This document shows, one piece after another, positions 10,801-22,250 of a stretch of DNA of 64,000 nucleotides. The notes beneath the pieces are model-generated. The model worked only from the letters and a program-made list of their open reading frames with translations. It was not told the origin of the DNA and did no database searches. Source of the stretch: Protonemura montana. Taxonomy: Eukaryota > Arthropoda > Insecta > Plecoptera > Nemouridae. Numbering within the stretch: the stretch's first letter is position 1; every line of letters starts with the position of its first letter. A program made the position numbers and the translations under genes. The stretch lies in NCBI GenBank assembly GCA_947568835.1, contig OX387602.1, positions 29,746,133-29,810,132 on the forward strand. The letters are read 5' to 3'.

Positions 10801-11360
10801 TTTTTAAATATCTGAAGCATATTGCATGTCTGTATGGAAACGGGCTTCGCGAAACTGCAGCCCGTTTCTGCTGATAAACCAGATTTTTACGTAACTGTTT
10901 TTTTCTCAAGAAAGATAATTTTGTGTAACACGAAACTCGGCGTCTTTTTTTCCTGACAAAAGGCCAAGTGAATAATTTTTTCTTTAGAAATATAATTAAT
11001 TTTAAACTCGAGTCTAAGAAATGGGTAAATCATTGTACTTGCGTAAAATTGCATATTGTTAGTAGAAAAACAGTAGCTAATGAGTTTACAATAATTACAG
11101 TGATCTGCATATCCATTACAATCTGACCAATGATAGCCACATGGTCGGTCGGTCGGGCGGTCGGCGGAAAATTGCCTTGCCGACGACGTAATTGATGTTA
11201 TTTATTTTTCATAAATTCACGATAATTTTTGAAAGCGCCGGTCGAGTCAGTCCGATTCGGTCCAAGAGTTTTCAACTCTGTCGGAAAAACAGAAAACTGA
11301 CATTTTTAAACACGAGCGTAGCGCATGCGCCATATTAAATTCAACGTTCGTTTTAATTTT
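7843..11360. other. Gene desert with a low-complexity GC patch
   Basis: Positions 8025-8440 are GC-rich and include a short AACGCCCC-type tandem at about 8341-8375. Overlapping ORFs in several frames there, up to 210 codons at 8008-8640 minus, are compositional. From 9000 to 11360 the sequence is ordinary mixed-composition DNA with several TAATTA-type sites (for example 10200-10450). Such sites would suit homeodomain binding, but I cannot show function. Confidence 0.5.
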
Positions 11361-11555
11361 GATGAAATCTGATTTAAATTGCAAACGCTTGCAATGCACG
11401 GGATATTTTCTTATAAACAACACTACAACCGTCTCAAAAATTGATGTCCAAACGCGGACTCGAACCCCGATCTCCACCTATCGCGGGTGTTGCTCTGACC
11501 CATTGAGCTATCTGGACACTGGCTTTTTGAGACGATTTTAGTGTATTTGATGAGA
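11361..11555 (-). mobile_element. tRNA-derived SINE-like repeat, copy 1
   Basis: Read on the minus strand, 11446-11517 folds as a tRNA. It has acceptor arms GTCCAGA and TTTGGAC (7 bp with one G-T), an A-box-like TAGCTCAATGGG, and a B-box-like GGTTCGAGTCC. Downstream is a body ending GCAATTTAAATCAGATTTCATC (plus 11361-11382). The anticodon loop lacks the usual U33, so this is not a functional tRNA. Both the body and the outer flank TGAGACGATTTTAGTGTATT recur at about 39667-39895, so the unit extends on both sides of the tRNA part. Confidence 0.75.
11446..11517 (-). tRNA. tRNA-like head of the SINE (pseudo-tRNA)
   Basis: A 72-nt cloverleaf-capable segment carries intact-looking A and B boxes for RNA polymerase III. 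The D arm GCTC/GAGC and a short anticodon arm CACC/GGTG can form. The loop CGCGATA has G at position 33 and no clear amino-acid identity. Its presence in a dispersed repeat indicates a SINE promoter, not a tRNA gene. Confidence 0.55.
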
Positions 11556-11691
11556 ATGATGGATCTCCAAGGAGTAGAACCAAGAGGCTGTGAATACTCA
11601 CAGTCACTCTGATTCTAGTGACGCTATATCACGTCACAACCTGTCAAACTCGAATAACTCCAATTTGACGTTGGATTCGTTGCTGTATTAG

Positions 11692-11752
11692 GATGAAATC
11701 TTATTTAAATTGCAAACGCTTGCAATGCGCGGGGTATTTTATTATTATCAAC
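11692..11752 (-). mobile_element. tRNA-derived SINE, 3'-end fragment
   Basis: A 61-nt fragment matches the tail of the preceding SINE (GATGAAATCTTATTTAAATTGCAAACGC on the plus strand) with few changes. It lacks the tRNA head, so it is a truncated copy about 300 nt from copy 1. Confidence 0.7.
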
Positions 11753-12000
11753 CGAGATTTATTTCATAAAAGAGAAGGAATGCAATCAATTTAGCAGTAG
11801 GATACAAGATAATATATTTTTCTGTGCAAATTAATCTCACGAACACAAACCTTCACCATCAAACTAACATGTGGCAATTGCAAATATTGAAAGCCGGTTA
11901 AAAAGTTTTCTTTCCAGATACTGGAGACCTTTTCCGATCAGCATTACGAACATCTAAATAAGATTTCTTTATAATAATTCAAAAATTTAAACATTGAAAT

Positions 12001-12021
12001 CCCCCCCCCCCCCCCCCCCCC
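12001..12021 (+). repeat. Poly-C tract (21 nt)
   Basis: An uninterrupted run of 21 C, bordered by AAAT and TTCTGCC. Confidence 0.97.
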
Positions 12022-12436
12022 TTCTGCCACTTTTGTATTGATCTACGATACCTAGAGGAGGTAACGATCCTCCTACCCCATAACACAAGTCAGCTCTTGG
12101 GCAACCAACGTAGCTTAGCAAACAGAAAACACACAAAAGAAGCCAAGCAATCATTGTGTCGGTGGATTTGTTATTGGGTCACTCATTGCTTGTTACTTGC
12201 AGAGAGGACCGAGATGCCGGTGCGATTGACGGCGACGGCAAAGCGGTGCCGACGATTGTTTGAGGGAGGTGGTGGGCCGAGCCGCGCTGTCAAAGTCGCC
12301 CGGTTGAACGGCGCATTGTCCCCCCCCCCCGAGACGGGACAATTAACACAAGGCGCCGGCCGCCGGCAGAGACATCGGCGATTAACCTGCACTGCTTGGC
12401 CGGGAGATATACCTCCTCATACAATGATAGTTGTTG

Positions 12437-12880
12437 GACTCATGTCTACTTGATGTAATCTTAGCACCAATTTTGACAAAAACTCTTTCAACTGGGTTTT
12501 GAATGCTAAGTGAAGAACAACTAAATTTCCCAACGTTTCGTAACTGATTTTATTCTGATTTTTATACTGATTTTGATTTGAATTTTACACACATAATTGG
12601 TTAGTTAGTAAAAACGCCAGTTTGTTCGGGGTTATATTTGCGAAAGGACAAAATACATTAGTTTTTTAGTTATTGACCCTGATTATTTTATTTAGATGCA
12701 TTTAGGAAGCTTGAACTTGGTAATTGTTATAATTTTTTTTGGTTCTTTTGTTATTGCAAAATTGTCAGGACTGCTTTAACCCTTGATAAAGTAACAGGTA
12801 CAAATTACGAAACGTTGGGAAATTTAGTTGTTCTTCACTTAGCATTCAAAACCAGTTGAAATATTTTTTGTCAATACCTT
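12437..12880. mobile_element. Fold-back repeat family, inverted (head-to-head) pair, copy 2
   Basis: The left arm, 12437-12545, is an antisense monomer (GACTCATGTCTACTTGATG ... TTTCCCAACGTTTCGTAAC). The right arm, 12768-12880, is a sense monomer (GGACTGCTTTAACCC ... GAAATATTTTTTGTCAATA), truncated before the end seen at 7842. They are separated by about 220 nt of AT-rich spacer. Arms and orientation match the fold-back element near 36.4 kb. The right end abuts a 5S-derived SINE at about 12.9 kb. Confidence 0.75.
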
Positions 12881-12896
12881 ATACCCGTCGCATAGA

Positions 12897-13285
12897 GGTG
12901 GTTGATTGATTTGTGGTGTTTAACGACGCACTGTTTTGACATCTGGTCATGCGGCACTGGTCTAATAGCGTCGATGAATGAGTGTATGATGATGAGGATG
13001 TTGATGAACCTAACATAGCCTAGATGGGAGGAGGGGAAATCCGGTGCCGGCACGTAGCTTACTCCTGTTGAAGAGCACCTAGGGGACCACCGGCTCAACG
13101 TCCCTTCCGAAGGACGGTACAACGCGAACAACAGGATTCCTTCACAAATCCATGCTGTCGAGAGATTGATAAGCAAGGCGAGTGAAGTTGCTGTACTAAC
13201 TTTCATCCCTTCAACCTCTCTACCGAACAGAACTGGTCATGTGTATGATGGTCACCCATCCAATACCTGACTCGGCGCACCATAG
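12897..13285 (-). mobile_element. 5S-rRNA-derived SINE, copy A
   Basis: Read on the minus strand, the element begins inside a 5S rRNA sequence (GAGTCAGGTATTGGATGGGTGACC). It continues through a body of about 300 nt shared with copy B and ends in CGTTAAACACCACAAATCAATCAA. It lacks the first part of the 5S head present in copy B. An 111-codon ORF (12871-13206 minus, beginning MKVSTATSLALLINLSTAW) lies wholly in the SINE body and recurs, frame-broken, in copy B, so it is not a host gene. 5S-headed SINEs (SINE3 class) are known in animals; transcription would use the internal 5S promoter. Confidence 0.85.
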
Positions 13286-16200
13286 AGGTGAAGTATAGTG
13301 TAAAGGCCGTTAGGGCTGTGGAAAGTTTGACAAACCATGGCTTTTATGCAGTTATTTGTTCAAACATTTTGTCAAAAAGATTCAGAATATTTGATTTTGT
13401 GCAAATTTTTGTAATTTAAATGGCAACTTAGAATCTGAAACTGGATGCCTGACAGCTGAGAATCACCGTTTATTGCCTTGTATTGGTAACGTGATCGATA
13501 AATCGTACATTTAATTGCATTCCATTTGTTCATTTTTTCCAAGGTGACTGCATTACATATATCTGGTAATGCAAGATTATTGTTTGTCACAAGTATATGA
13601 AAACCACGGACAAGCTCCAAACAGCCGCGTCTTACACCTTGTTCGGGTCTGCAGAGGTAATTACACCCTTATGATTGTCCACAGCCAAGCCCCTGAGATA
13701 CTGTGCAACTAGCTTGATACTGCCATGCAAACCTTTGGCCCGTCAGCATCGTCAACAGGAACTCGATCTTTAGGAGCTAAAAGACATAGACCTGGAAGCC
13801 TGGATGGTCAAAAAGATCAGGAAAAATCCAAAGTATGTCTTCTATTGGTGAACTTGCGGTGCTCATCGGTCGTAAAAACAGCTCGAGTCTATTCTAAATT
13901 TGACCTCACCAATTATCAATGCTTATATGGCATTCAATGAGATACCCTCGAGAGTAGAAGATCATTTTCTTGCCTCGATACGTGTCTGTTTATTACAATT
14001 ACCACAGCTGAAAAACTACGTGTTTGTGTAAGAAACTGCTTCTGGTTCTTAACGGACGATGGTAAACCATCGTTAAGAATCTAATGCCATTTTAATTGCA
14101 ATCGCGTTGACCGCAATATTCCGGTACTCAGTTCATTAGGTGGAAAGACGTATTTGAAGCAACAACAAAAAAACGGGCAACGCGTTTTATCGCAGCGCGG
14201 CGCCGAGCAAGAGCGCAACTAAAAGTCGCTATCCCATTACACGGGTAATTTACGAGCAAGCACTTCTTTCCCGGGCCGAGTCGTATAAACCGTTGCAACA
14301 AATCGCCTCTCTCTGTGTGTGCGTTGCTTGCTTCTTGTGCGCAAAAATGCCGACATCACAGACGTATACGAGGCACGAGAGAGAAATAATATTTTATTAG
14401 CTCCAACTTGAAGACAATCACTTCAAGAGGCGACCAGTATAATGGTAATATTCAAGTCATCGCGATCGACCTTTTCAACAAAGGCGATCACGTTTGTATA
14501 TAATATTCAATTATTATTATCGGTGTGCTAGGTCGGCGGCACATGCAGGTTGTGTTTCTGCATTCGGCAATGTTTATGTGTGCCGTTGGTAATCCACGGT
14601 TAGAAGTATCGAATCGGTAAGTGCAGAAAAACTGCCAGCTAGCAAAATTCAAAGAACAAACGTATTACCGAAAATCATGCGTATACAGAACACAGCTCAA
14701 AATCAGGGGATAAGAACATGAAACTAGGAAAGCAAATATCCGAAATGTGCAAAATATTTAAATAAAGGTAAAGTGCAGATCTTTTAAATGTTGAGTTGGT
14801 CTTATTTCGTCGGTAGGAACTAGGAAGGCATTGTGTTTCACCATCAGATCCACCAATAAGTCTCTGCTAGGAGAATCTATGTCACATGCGCAATGTCTCA
14901 ATTTGGGCCACGATTTGCCAAACAATGCGTTCATGAAGAGCGCTAATCAACGTAGCTTGGCCCAAACATCGGTACAAACACAAGTAAAGTATGGTGGACA
15001 GGGGAGGCACCAAGTCCCAGGCTACCACCAGGCTAGAAAGTACGACCAGCCACTCTCTCAACAACTAAATCCCATGTTCCTGTTTCAAACCGTTCTTCTG
15101 CAGCTACTTTTAAACGCGGTGTCGATCACTTGCAGAAATCTCACCAAGAGGAACGATCGCTGCACTGAGATGTGGCACCCACGCCGGCCGGGATCACGAT
15201 CTCGCTTCTGTTGGGCGCAAAGAATGGGTTTAATTACGGCGCATGTCTGCGGCCGAGAAAGATGAGCTCCCGAACACCTCTTTGTTTGACAAAGGGTGAA
15301 CGCCGAGCACGATTGCACGTCGCTTCAGTTGACTGACACATGGGTGCTGCTATTATCCACGACCGAATCAAGTTTTGACGACTTCATAAGGCAGCAAGAG
15401 AAACTGATTTGCTTCAGCGCAGTTTGCACAAATCAATGACTTATAGGAAGTATACCTTCTCAGAGAGCACCTACATTTCACAGTGTAGCTCCACAATGTA
15501 GAAAAGTGCAAGGTTGACTTACCTACACAGGAAGGCCAAGTCTCGGAAATTTCGCTGTGAAAAGTTTCCCATGTTAAAATAAATATGGGAAACGAAAAAT
15601 CTTCACTGCGAAGTTTTTCGAGACTTAGCACCCTTAGCCGGATCTATAAAAAAAAAAAAAAATTTAATATGACCGACCAATCACAAATGGTGTTTTCAGA
15701 TTTTTAGGTGTTGTTGCCATCGTGATGACAAGTATACCCTCTGATTTTTGGGAGCTAAGCTAATGATCTGCTTTGTGGAACCTAAAATCGTAGGTTTAAC
15801 GGCGCTGAGCCCAGAGGCAATGTATAAGGGGACAGAAGACCCTCTCATAATTTTCTACTTTCCTCTCTGTCTATTAGTGTAACACAAGTGCATTGCTTGA
15901 GGTTTGATTTGGTTTGCAAATCATCAGGCAGGCAAATGGTAGGCAAGTTGAGCTAGATATGTGGGTTTCCCAAAAATCTTATCGTCGATCAAAAATATTT
16001 GACAGCCCAACGCAAATCACATGCGCCGTATCTTGAAGTGGAAGCATCCATAAGGCAAGTTAAGGGCGCCAAAAGAAATATTATTATTATTAACATTTCT
16101 TGCTTACAATTTAAGCATTGGCGTTATTTGTTAATTCGTTAAGACCAAGTATGCGAGACTAGATAAAATAGCGTTTTCAGCAACGGTCTGCCAGCGTTCG

Positions 16201-19200
16201 TGTTTAGTTCTTTTGTCAGATCTGCAAATACAAGGCCTGTATTACTGATTTGATAGCTGTTTTCATGGAAAACTCAATCCATCACGAGAATAAAACAGTT
16301 TTTTCCAGCTTTAAAATGGAGAACATTACGCATATGCATATACTTAAATACATATTTTACGACAACATAACTTACACGGTATGCACCTCACTCTATCGAC
16401 CATAGTAGACCCATATACCCCAACGAAGAGGAAGAACGAAGTAAATTTTCTTTGCTGGTGCTTTGTTTTACCAACATAACTCATACCATCGTCAGGGGTA
16501 AAACCACGCAATTCTCCGATGTAACATTTCGTGGAGAGTTCGTTAAGACGGCGACGGCTACGGCTACAGCAGGCACATCTAACTAATCATGGCAGAGCGC
16601 TAGCAGACTAGTGCCCCGCATAAACACGGCAAGCCAATCAACATAGGCGCCGTCACAAAGTCGGGTCGGGATGAAACGACGTGTCTCTTTGAGTTTCCAA
16701 TTCCGGCGCGAGTGTCGGTTGACATCAAAGGATCGCGACACCAGCGGCCTCTAGTTACGAGCAAGTAACTACCCGGCCGCGCAGAGGGTTGACTGGGCAG
16801 GTCGGGCGGGTGGTAGGGTGGTAATTATATCGTTACTCGTTGGACCGCTCCCTATCAATCAGTCGTCATTAGCTGCCTCCAAACTGGCTCTCTGCGAGTA
16901 GCAATGCAAGTGTCTGCATTAGCTGTGCCAATTGACAATGGGTCTTGAAAGTCCATGCGCGTGGTTGGAGTTTGGATGTTGATAATTTCCTATGCTTTAT
17001 AGTAATTACAATTACAACTAGTGCTAATGCCAACTATACCAACGGCATGGTTTTATAAACCCCCGAGTGTTAGAAATGTTCTATGCACTTTGCTTTTCAA
17101 CTTTTAGAATTTTCACATGTCACTAGGGTTATTTTCCTTCCTTTACAATTACAATTCCCACAAACATCAAAAGAAGCTTAATCATAGAATTTCATATCCG
17201 TTTCATAAAATTAGTGATTTGAATAACACGCTGCTTGAATAAAATCGTTGCTAGAAAACAAGGCCTCTTTCTCCATATATGCTTGGTGCATACAAATAAA
17301 GAACATCAAATCCCCATAGCTTTCCACAACTGATTTATAAGAAAATGGGGAAAGTCAAGTCATGAATTTCCTATAAAAGTATATTTCACCTAATATATGA
17401 ATATAAACAAGTGTACACTGCACATAAAAGTGCATCAAACGTTGTGCGTATCATTCTAGTTCGACACTCCACATGTTATTTCGGTACTAACTCGCCATTG
17501 CCATGAATAAACTCGCATCAATTCCGCCCTTGATCTACGACCGACGCCGACGCCGACCGAGGGGTGCTGACCCTCTCGCCGGCCGTCGCTCGGATGATGG
17601 AGGAGTTGCCTTCTGTGGCCGACGTCGCTGCGACGACCGGCGCCCTCCGAGCACACGACAAGCTTCCATGCAGAGGCGTCTTTAATAAAAGACCGCCGAT
17701 AAATCCAGCCGCGTGCGTCGCCGAGATTCTGGGAAAGACTTCTCTATGGACTCATTTTTTTTCTCAAGGAAACAACAACTGCGCGGTAAAACACATCGTG
17801 GAAACTCGCTGACCAATTAATTGCTAAGCAGTGCTTTTGTGGGATCTCTCAAAGAATGGATGGAAATTCCGAACAAAGCGCTAACTTGTTAGAGAGATTA
17901 ATAAAAACATCCTGGCTTCTATTACTTTAATTGAAGAAGTCCGGAAAGGCAGTAACGTTCTCGATGAATAAGTCCGGCGCATACGCATTGTTTTTGAGAA
18001 ATGTGAAATAATTATGACTCCCGCCTCTTAGCGATTCCTCAGCTAGCAGCTCACTGTGTGGTCCAGGACACGTCAAGGCAGCATCCGTGTTCGAGCGCGA
18101 AGGGTCGTGGTCGCCCCCTGCGTTCCGCCAGCCGAAGAGACGTCGCGGTTTCATTTGCGGGGTGGCGACCAAGCCCCGGACTCCGCAAGTCAAAGTAGAC
18201 CGCCTTTGGGGGGCGGTGGGGAGGCGGCGATGGGGTGTTCCTGTCCTCCAGCCCCCCAGACGGGGATAAGGGAACGAGCATGTGGAAGTGATCGCTTGGA
18301 TTTGAATCGCGTTGGCCGTTATTCCACAGGAAATTTTAGTCCAGTGCGGCAAAACCTTATCAAACTTGCCTATTCACTTCAAATATTTCTGCAAAATAGC
18401 TTTTAAAAAAATACCAGGGCATGGAATTGAAAGGCAATTCTATTGCAAACCTAACTAAGACATTTCTTCGTCGATATAATCACAGTCTGCACTTTCTGAA
18501 TGATATTTTACTTTGCCAATAAGACCGTACTTTTTACATTTCTTTGCACGCACTTTGAAATTTAGCAAGAAGATGAGTTTTTAGAATTGAGAACAAGATA
18601 TCAAGGACAAACATTTCAGCAAAATTAAGGTAGCTATCAAAATGTCGTTTGGCATGCCACGACAAAAACAAGTACCTACTAAACCCCCGAGTCATCGTTT
18701 AAGTGATGAACTCTTCTCGTGGCTAAGTGTTTCAGAACTCGAAAGGTGGTCCGGCACCAATCTGAAGTTGTGTGTGTGTGTGTGTGTGTATCTCCGATCT
18801 CGTTCCCGACCGGCGCATGCTCGCCACAATGAATGAAGCCCGTGGAACGAACTAATGAACGACAACCGTCGACAATTCCTGCCCGGCCCACTTTATTCGG
18901 CCGCTCAGCGGGAATCGGTCGCTCGTACAATTGAATTTCGAACATGATATTGTGTGTTCCTGAGTCGCACCGATATGCTAATGCGATGAGAAGAGTGGTG
19001 CCTTGAGATGCTATCGTGAAGGATTTGGTTTGACGTGGCAATAACATCATGTGGATGAATTCGCGCTTCGTGCAGAAGAGAGATTTGCAGCCTCGTGGTT
19101 GTAACTTATCGTCTCGTTTGACCTTTAAACAGGCATTGTCAAAACTGTAATCCATTGCTTCAGAATGCATTACTTGTACAAAATGACAGAACGATTTTAT

Positions 19201-19969
19201 AAATTGTATACTCGTTAATTGGTATTTCAATCAAGCAAATAAACACTGACGATCCTGGTTTTGCCGGCAGATCAGTTTTATACATGATTTTCCACAAAAC
19301 GGTGCCAATTTATATTTCCAACTTTTAAGCTGAAAGAATCTCGACACGGTTGTACCAACGACGCATCTGTCTTATCAGTTGCAAGTTCTACACGTTTGAA
19401 TCGTTACAAACAGCATCGATTCGATTCAACAAAAGCTCGAATCCATTCTGAATCGCGCTGAATCACGGCACCCAACGGTGTGCTCAAAACGATCTCACCC
19501 CGGGCACAATCCACGCAACAACTGCAGACAAAAAGCAATAGGTGTATAGGAACAATCTTAGAAAGTGTGTGCAAGTAATTCGACAACTTACATCCTGCCG
19601 ATCGCCGGGCCACAATGCTGCACCCCTTTACTTCCGGTTCTATGCCCAGCAATAAATCTGTAAGTACATAGCATTAGCCGCCGCGCACCCCGCCGCGGGT
19701 GAAATTACAAGTTGCGAGAGCATCGCCTTCACATCGGTCTGCAGAGACGAAGAGATTGGCGCGACAAAGGCCAGGACGCAGTTACCCCGCGCAGACGCGG
19801 TGTCAAAATTGTGCGCATGAAAGCGATTTTTTTTATAAAACGTGGGGCGGAAAAGGATTCGAATAAAGAGGTAAAAAAAAAACGCAACACACATTAGAGG
19901 GTCGTTTAATTTCGGAATAGTGAAAAGGTATAGCTGTCAGTTGGTGTATGGGACAATGGGGCCTATAGC
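13286..19969. other. Gene desert
   Basis: I see no supportable gene in this stretch. It holds an imperfect hairpin at 14046-14079, a GC-rich patch at 18050-18290, and a (TG)n microsatellite at 18769-18789. The longest frame, 18679-19230 minus (183 codons), reads through the microsatellite as Thr-His repeats and shows no recognisable domain. Stretches with TAATTA and AATTAC motifs are common (for example 16980-17160). Confidence 0.5.
18769..18789 (+). repeat. (TG)n microsatellite
   Basis: About ten uninterrupted TG dinucleotides. Confidence 0.95.
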
Positions 19970-20178
19970 GTTTGGCTAGGTCATCGGGAGTTCGAGTGTG
20001 GGAGTGGTTACATGGCCTGCCTTGGCACCCTTGCCGTCAGCGGGGGGGCTACCAGATGTGGCCCCCCGTCGGTATCGAGACTCGTGCTGGGATGATGAGT
20101 GGGTGTGGTGGTACCCGTGGCTGGGCAGGAAACATGTCCTGCAACGAGAGAGCTTCGTTTGTCTGCCTGTTTGACACG
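19970..20178 (+). pseudogene. Decayed C-type-lectin-like domain exon
   Basis: C-type lectin domain landmarks occur in the right order and spacing but in different frames. They are VWLG (from 19970), VWEWLHG and YQMWPP (frame of 19972), YRDSCWDDE (shifted frame, from about 20074), and GWAGNMSCNERASFVCLF (frame of 19972 again). The last block fits the domain's closing pattern W-x(n)-C-x5-F-V-C. It ends at GACACG|GTGAGC, a good splice donor at 20178. C-type lectin domains bind carbohydrates or other ligands outside the cell. The frame changes suggest a pseudogene or a sequence with indel errors. I found no other exon of the gene. The similarity is read by eye and could be chance in GC-rich DNA. 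Confidence 0.38.
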
Positions 20179-21810
20179 GTGAGCGGTGCTACGGTCGCCG
20201 ATGAGGTGCCCGACGTGGACGATAAGGATCCGTTGGATGCTGTGCTCGGCCAGACGGGCGCGAGCTCGCGTGCCCAAAACGCCCTCGCCGGTCCGAACGC
20301 CCAGAGACACCAGATGTATGGGATTAAGAACGTGAGCGATGAAATTGGTGATATTTTATGTCAAAAATAATTATCGTTATTTTGTCTCTTCTGGGCAAGT
20401 GCATGTGTCGATGAGAACGTATATTATTATCAAGGAGGTACAGGGCGTCGCGGAAAGGTCGGACTTCTTCGTGGTGAGCCACATCATAATTTGACACATG
20501 TTCGCTTAGTGAAATGGCAGGTTGTTGGGAGTTTTATTCAGATTTAATCCGAGTGATTACGCGTGGATAATTAGCGGGGAGTGCGCGGGTTCGTTTCGAG
20601 ATTAGCAAAGACAGGCACATATTTGCTCGAATGCTATGCGACGCCATTGTAAAAGTGGCCATTGTAAATCGGACTCACTGCGTCCACAGATTGTAAATGC
20701 TTTTGATAAAAGTCTCTCTAAAGAAAATAAGATGCTGGCAAAACTTTCACATAAAGAGCTATGGTACGATTTCCATAAATATAACGCCTCATATTTATAA
20801 ATTTTCTGAAATAAACCGCGTTTTTCTATGCAACAAAAGGCATTTAGTTGATGGAGATAAAGATATAGAGTGTACACGAAATTCAGGTTTGTCCACCTGG
20901 TGTTATGTTCTAGGCATAATGGTCATCGGGGCAGGAAATAGGCGTACTCCATTCAACCAATCGCCATCACGAGGGGGCGTCGCCTCTTCATATAAAAATA
21001 TGTTTATACGTGGAGTCGAGTCGGTATATACTTCTTTCTCTTTCCATGCGCAACACTAGAAAAGGTACTGCGATGGCAGGGAATAATATACAAAGTGGGC
21101 CCCAGATAAACGTTTCATATTTGCATATCAAGGTAGGTACACGTTGTCTTGCTTTGATCGCGAGAGGTGGTCCCCTTCTCCCTTGAATGCATGCCTTGCG
21201 TGCATTACGACATAAAGGCCTGTTTGATCAAATATTTCTGGGGAACACAATAGACAATAATTCTGTCGAGCTGATAATGTAGTCAATGGCGTGCGATCTG
21301 AATGAACAAGTACTAGATCGAAAAGCAATTCGTTATGTGTCTTCGGGGATGCGCGAGGCGCGTCATAGGAGGACAAACCTCCTTCGAGCCTTTTGAGTAG
21401 GTGCTTGCAGATAACATTGCGTGACATTTAGAAATGTTAGTAAATAGCTAAACATTCTGAATCGATTGTATACCAGGTATTAGCAGTACTTTACTAGTGG
21501 CAATGAACTAAAAGCAGGCTTCCGTCAAAGAAAGTATCCTGTCAATCAAAATAAATTGATGATATTTGAACTTCAATTGCTACGGTTAGGCACTCAGGAA
21601 TGTCTCGATCGTTAGTTATATCCCACATTTAATCGTGAATGAGATTCTAGGTTTGGCAGGTAGACAGTAGGATTGGATATTATCCAAACACGTTCTACTT
21701 TCAGCTCGATTTTTGGAACAGTTATGAAATGGCACGACGTGAAATGGTACAGTTGAGAGTATAAAACCCTAAATGCAAATTGTCAAAGAAAATGTGTAAG
21801 TTGTTAGCAC
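20179..21810. other. Non-coding stretch, no feature recognised
   Basis: The sequence right after the lectin-like exon donor stays open to about 20370 but shows no domain. The rest is mixed-composition DNA without repeats or genes I can support. Confidence 0.5.
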
Positions 21811-22250
21811 TGGCTAACGCAACCTATACAGTTCGTTAGTCTCGTGAGATCACCGAAGTTAAGCAACACTGCGCTAAGTCAGGTATTGGATGGGTGAACA
21901 TTTGACCAGTTCTGTTCGAAAGAGAGGTTGGAGGGATGAAAGTCAGTACAGCAACTTCACTCGCCTTGCTTATCAACCTCTCGACAGCATGGATTTGTGG
22001 AGGAATCCTGCTGTTCGCGTTGTACCGTCCTTTGGAAAAGACGTTAAGCCGGTGGTCTCCTTAGTGTTCTTCGACAGGAGTAGGCTACGTGCCGGCACCG
22101 GGTTGCCCCTGCTTCCTTCTAAGCTATGTTAGGTTCATCATCATTCTCATCATCATCCACTCACTCACCCACGCTATTAGACCAGTGCCGCATGGCCAGT
22201 TGTCAAAACAGTGCGTCGTTAAACACCACAAATCAATCAATCCAATTAAT
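21811..22250 (+). mobile_element. 5S-rRNA-derived SINE, copy B (fullest copy)
   Basis: The head at about 21811-21895 is recognisably 5S rRNA (GCTAACGC..., TCTCGTGAGATCACCGAAG, TTAAGCAACACTGCG, GTATTGGATGGGTGA). A body runs from GACCAGTTCTGTTCG to TTAGACCAGTGCCGC and corresponds closely to copy A. The tail is CGTTAAACACCACAAATCAATCAATCC. At about 440 nt this is the longest copy in the window and keeps the 5S internal promoter region. It carries indels that break the ORF seen in copy A. Confidence 0.88.

Noticed and set aside
11446-11517. Functional tRNA gene
   Set aside because: The anticodon loop lacks U33, the identity is unclear and the sequence is part of a dispersed repeat.
18679-19230. 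183-codon minus-strand ORF
   Set aside because: It reads through a TG microsatellite as His-Thr repeats and shows no family resemblance.
21841-21900. Genuine 5S rRNA gene
   Set aside because: It is diverged, continues into a repeat body shared with two other loci and ends in a SINE-type tail.
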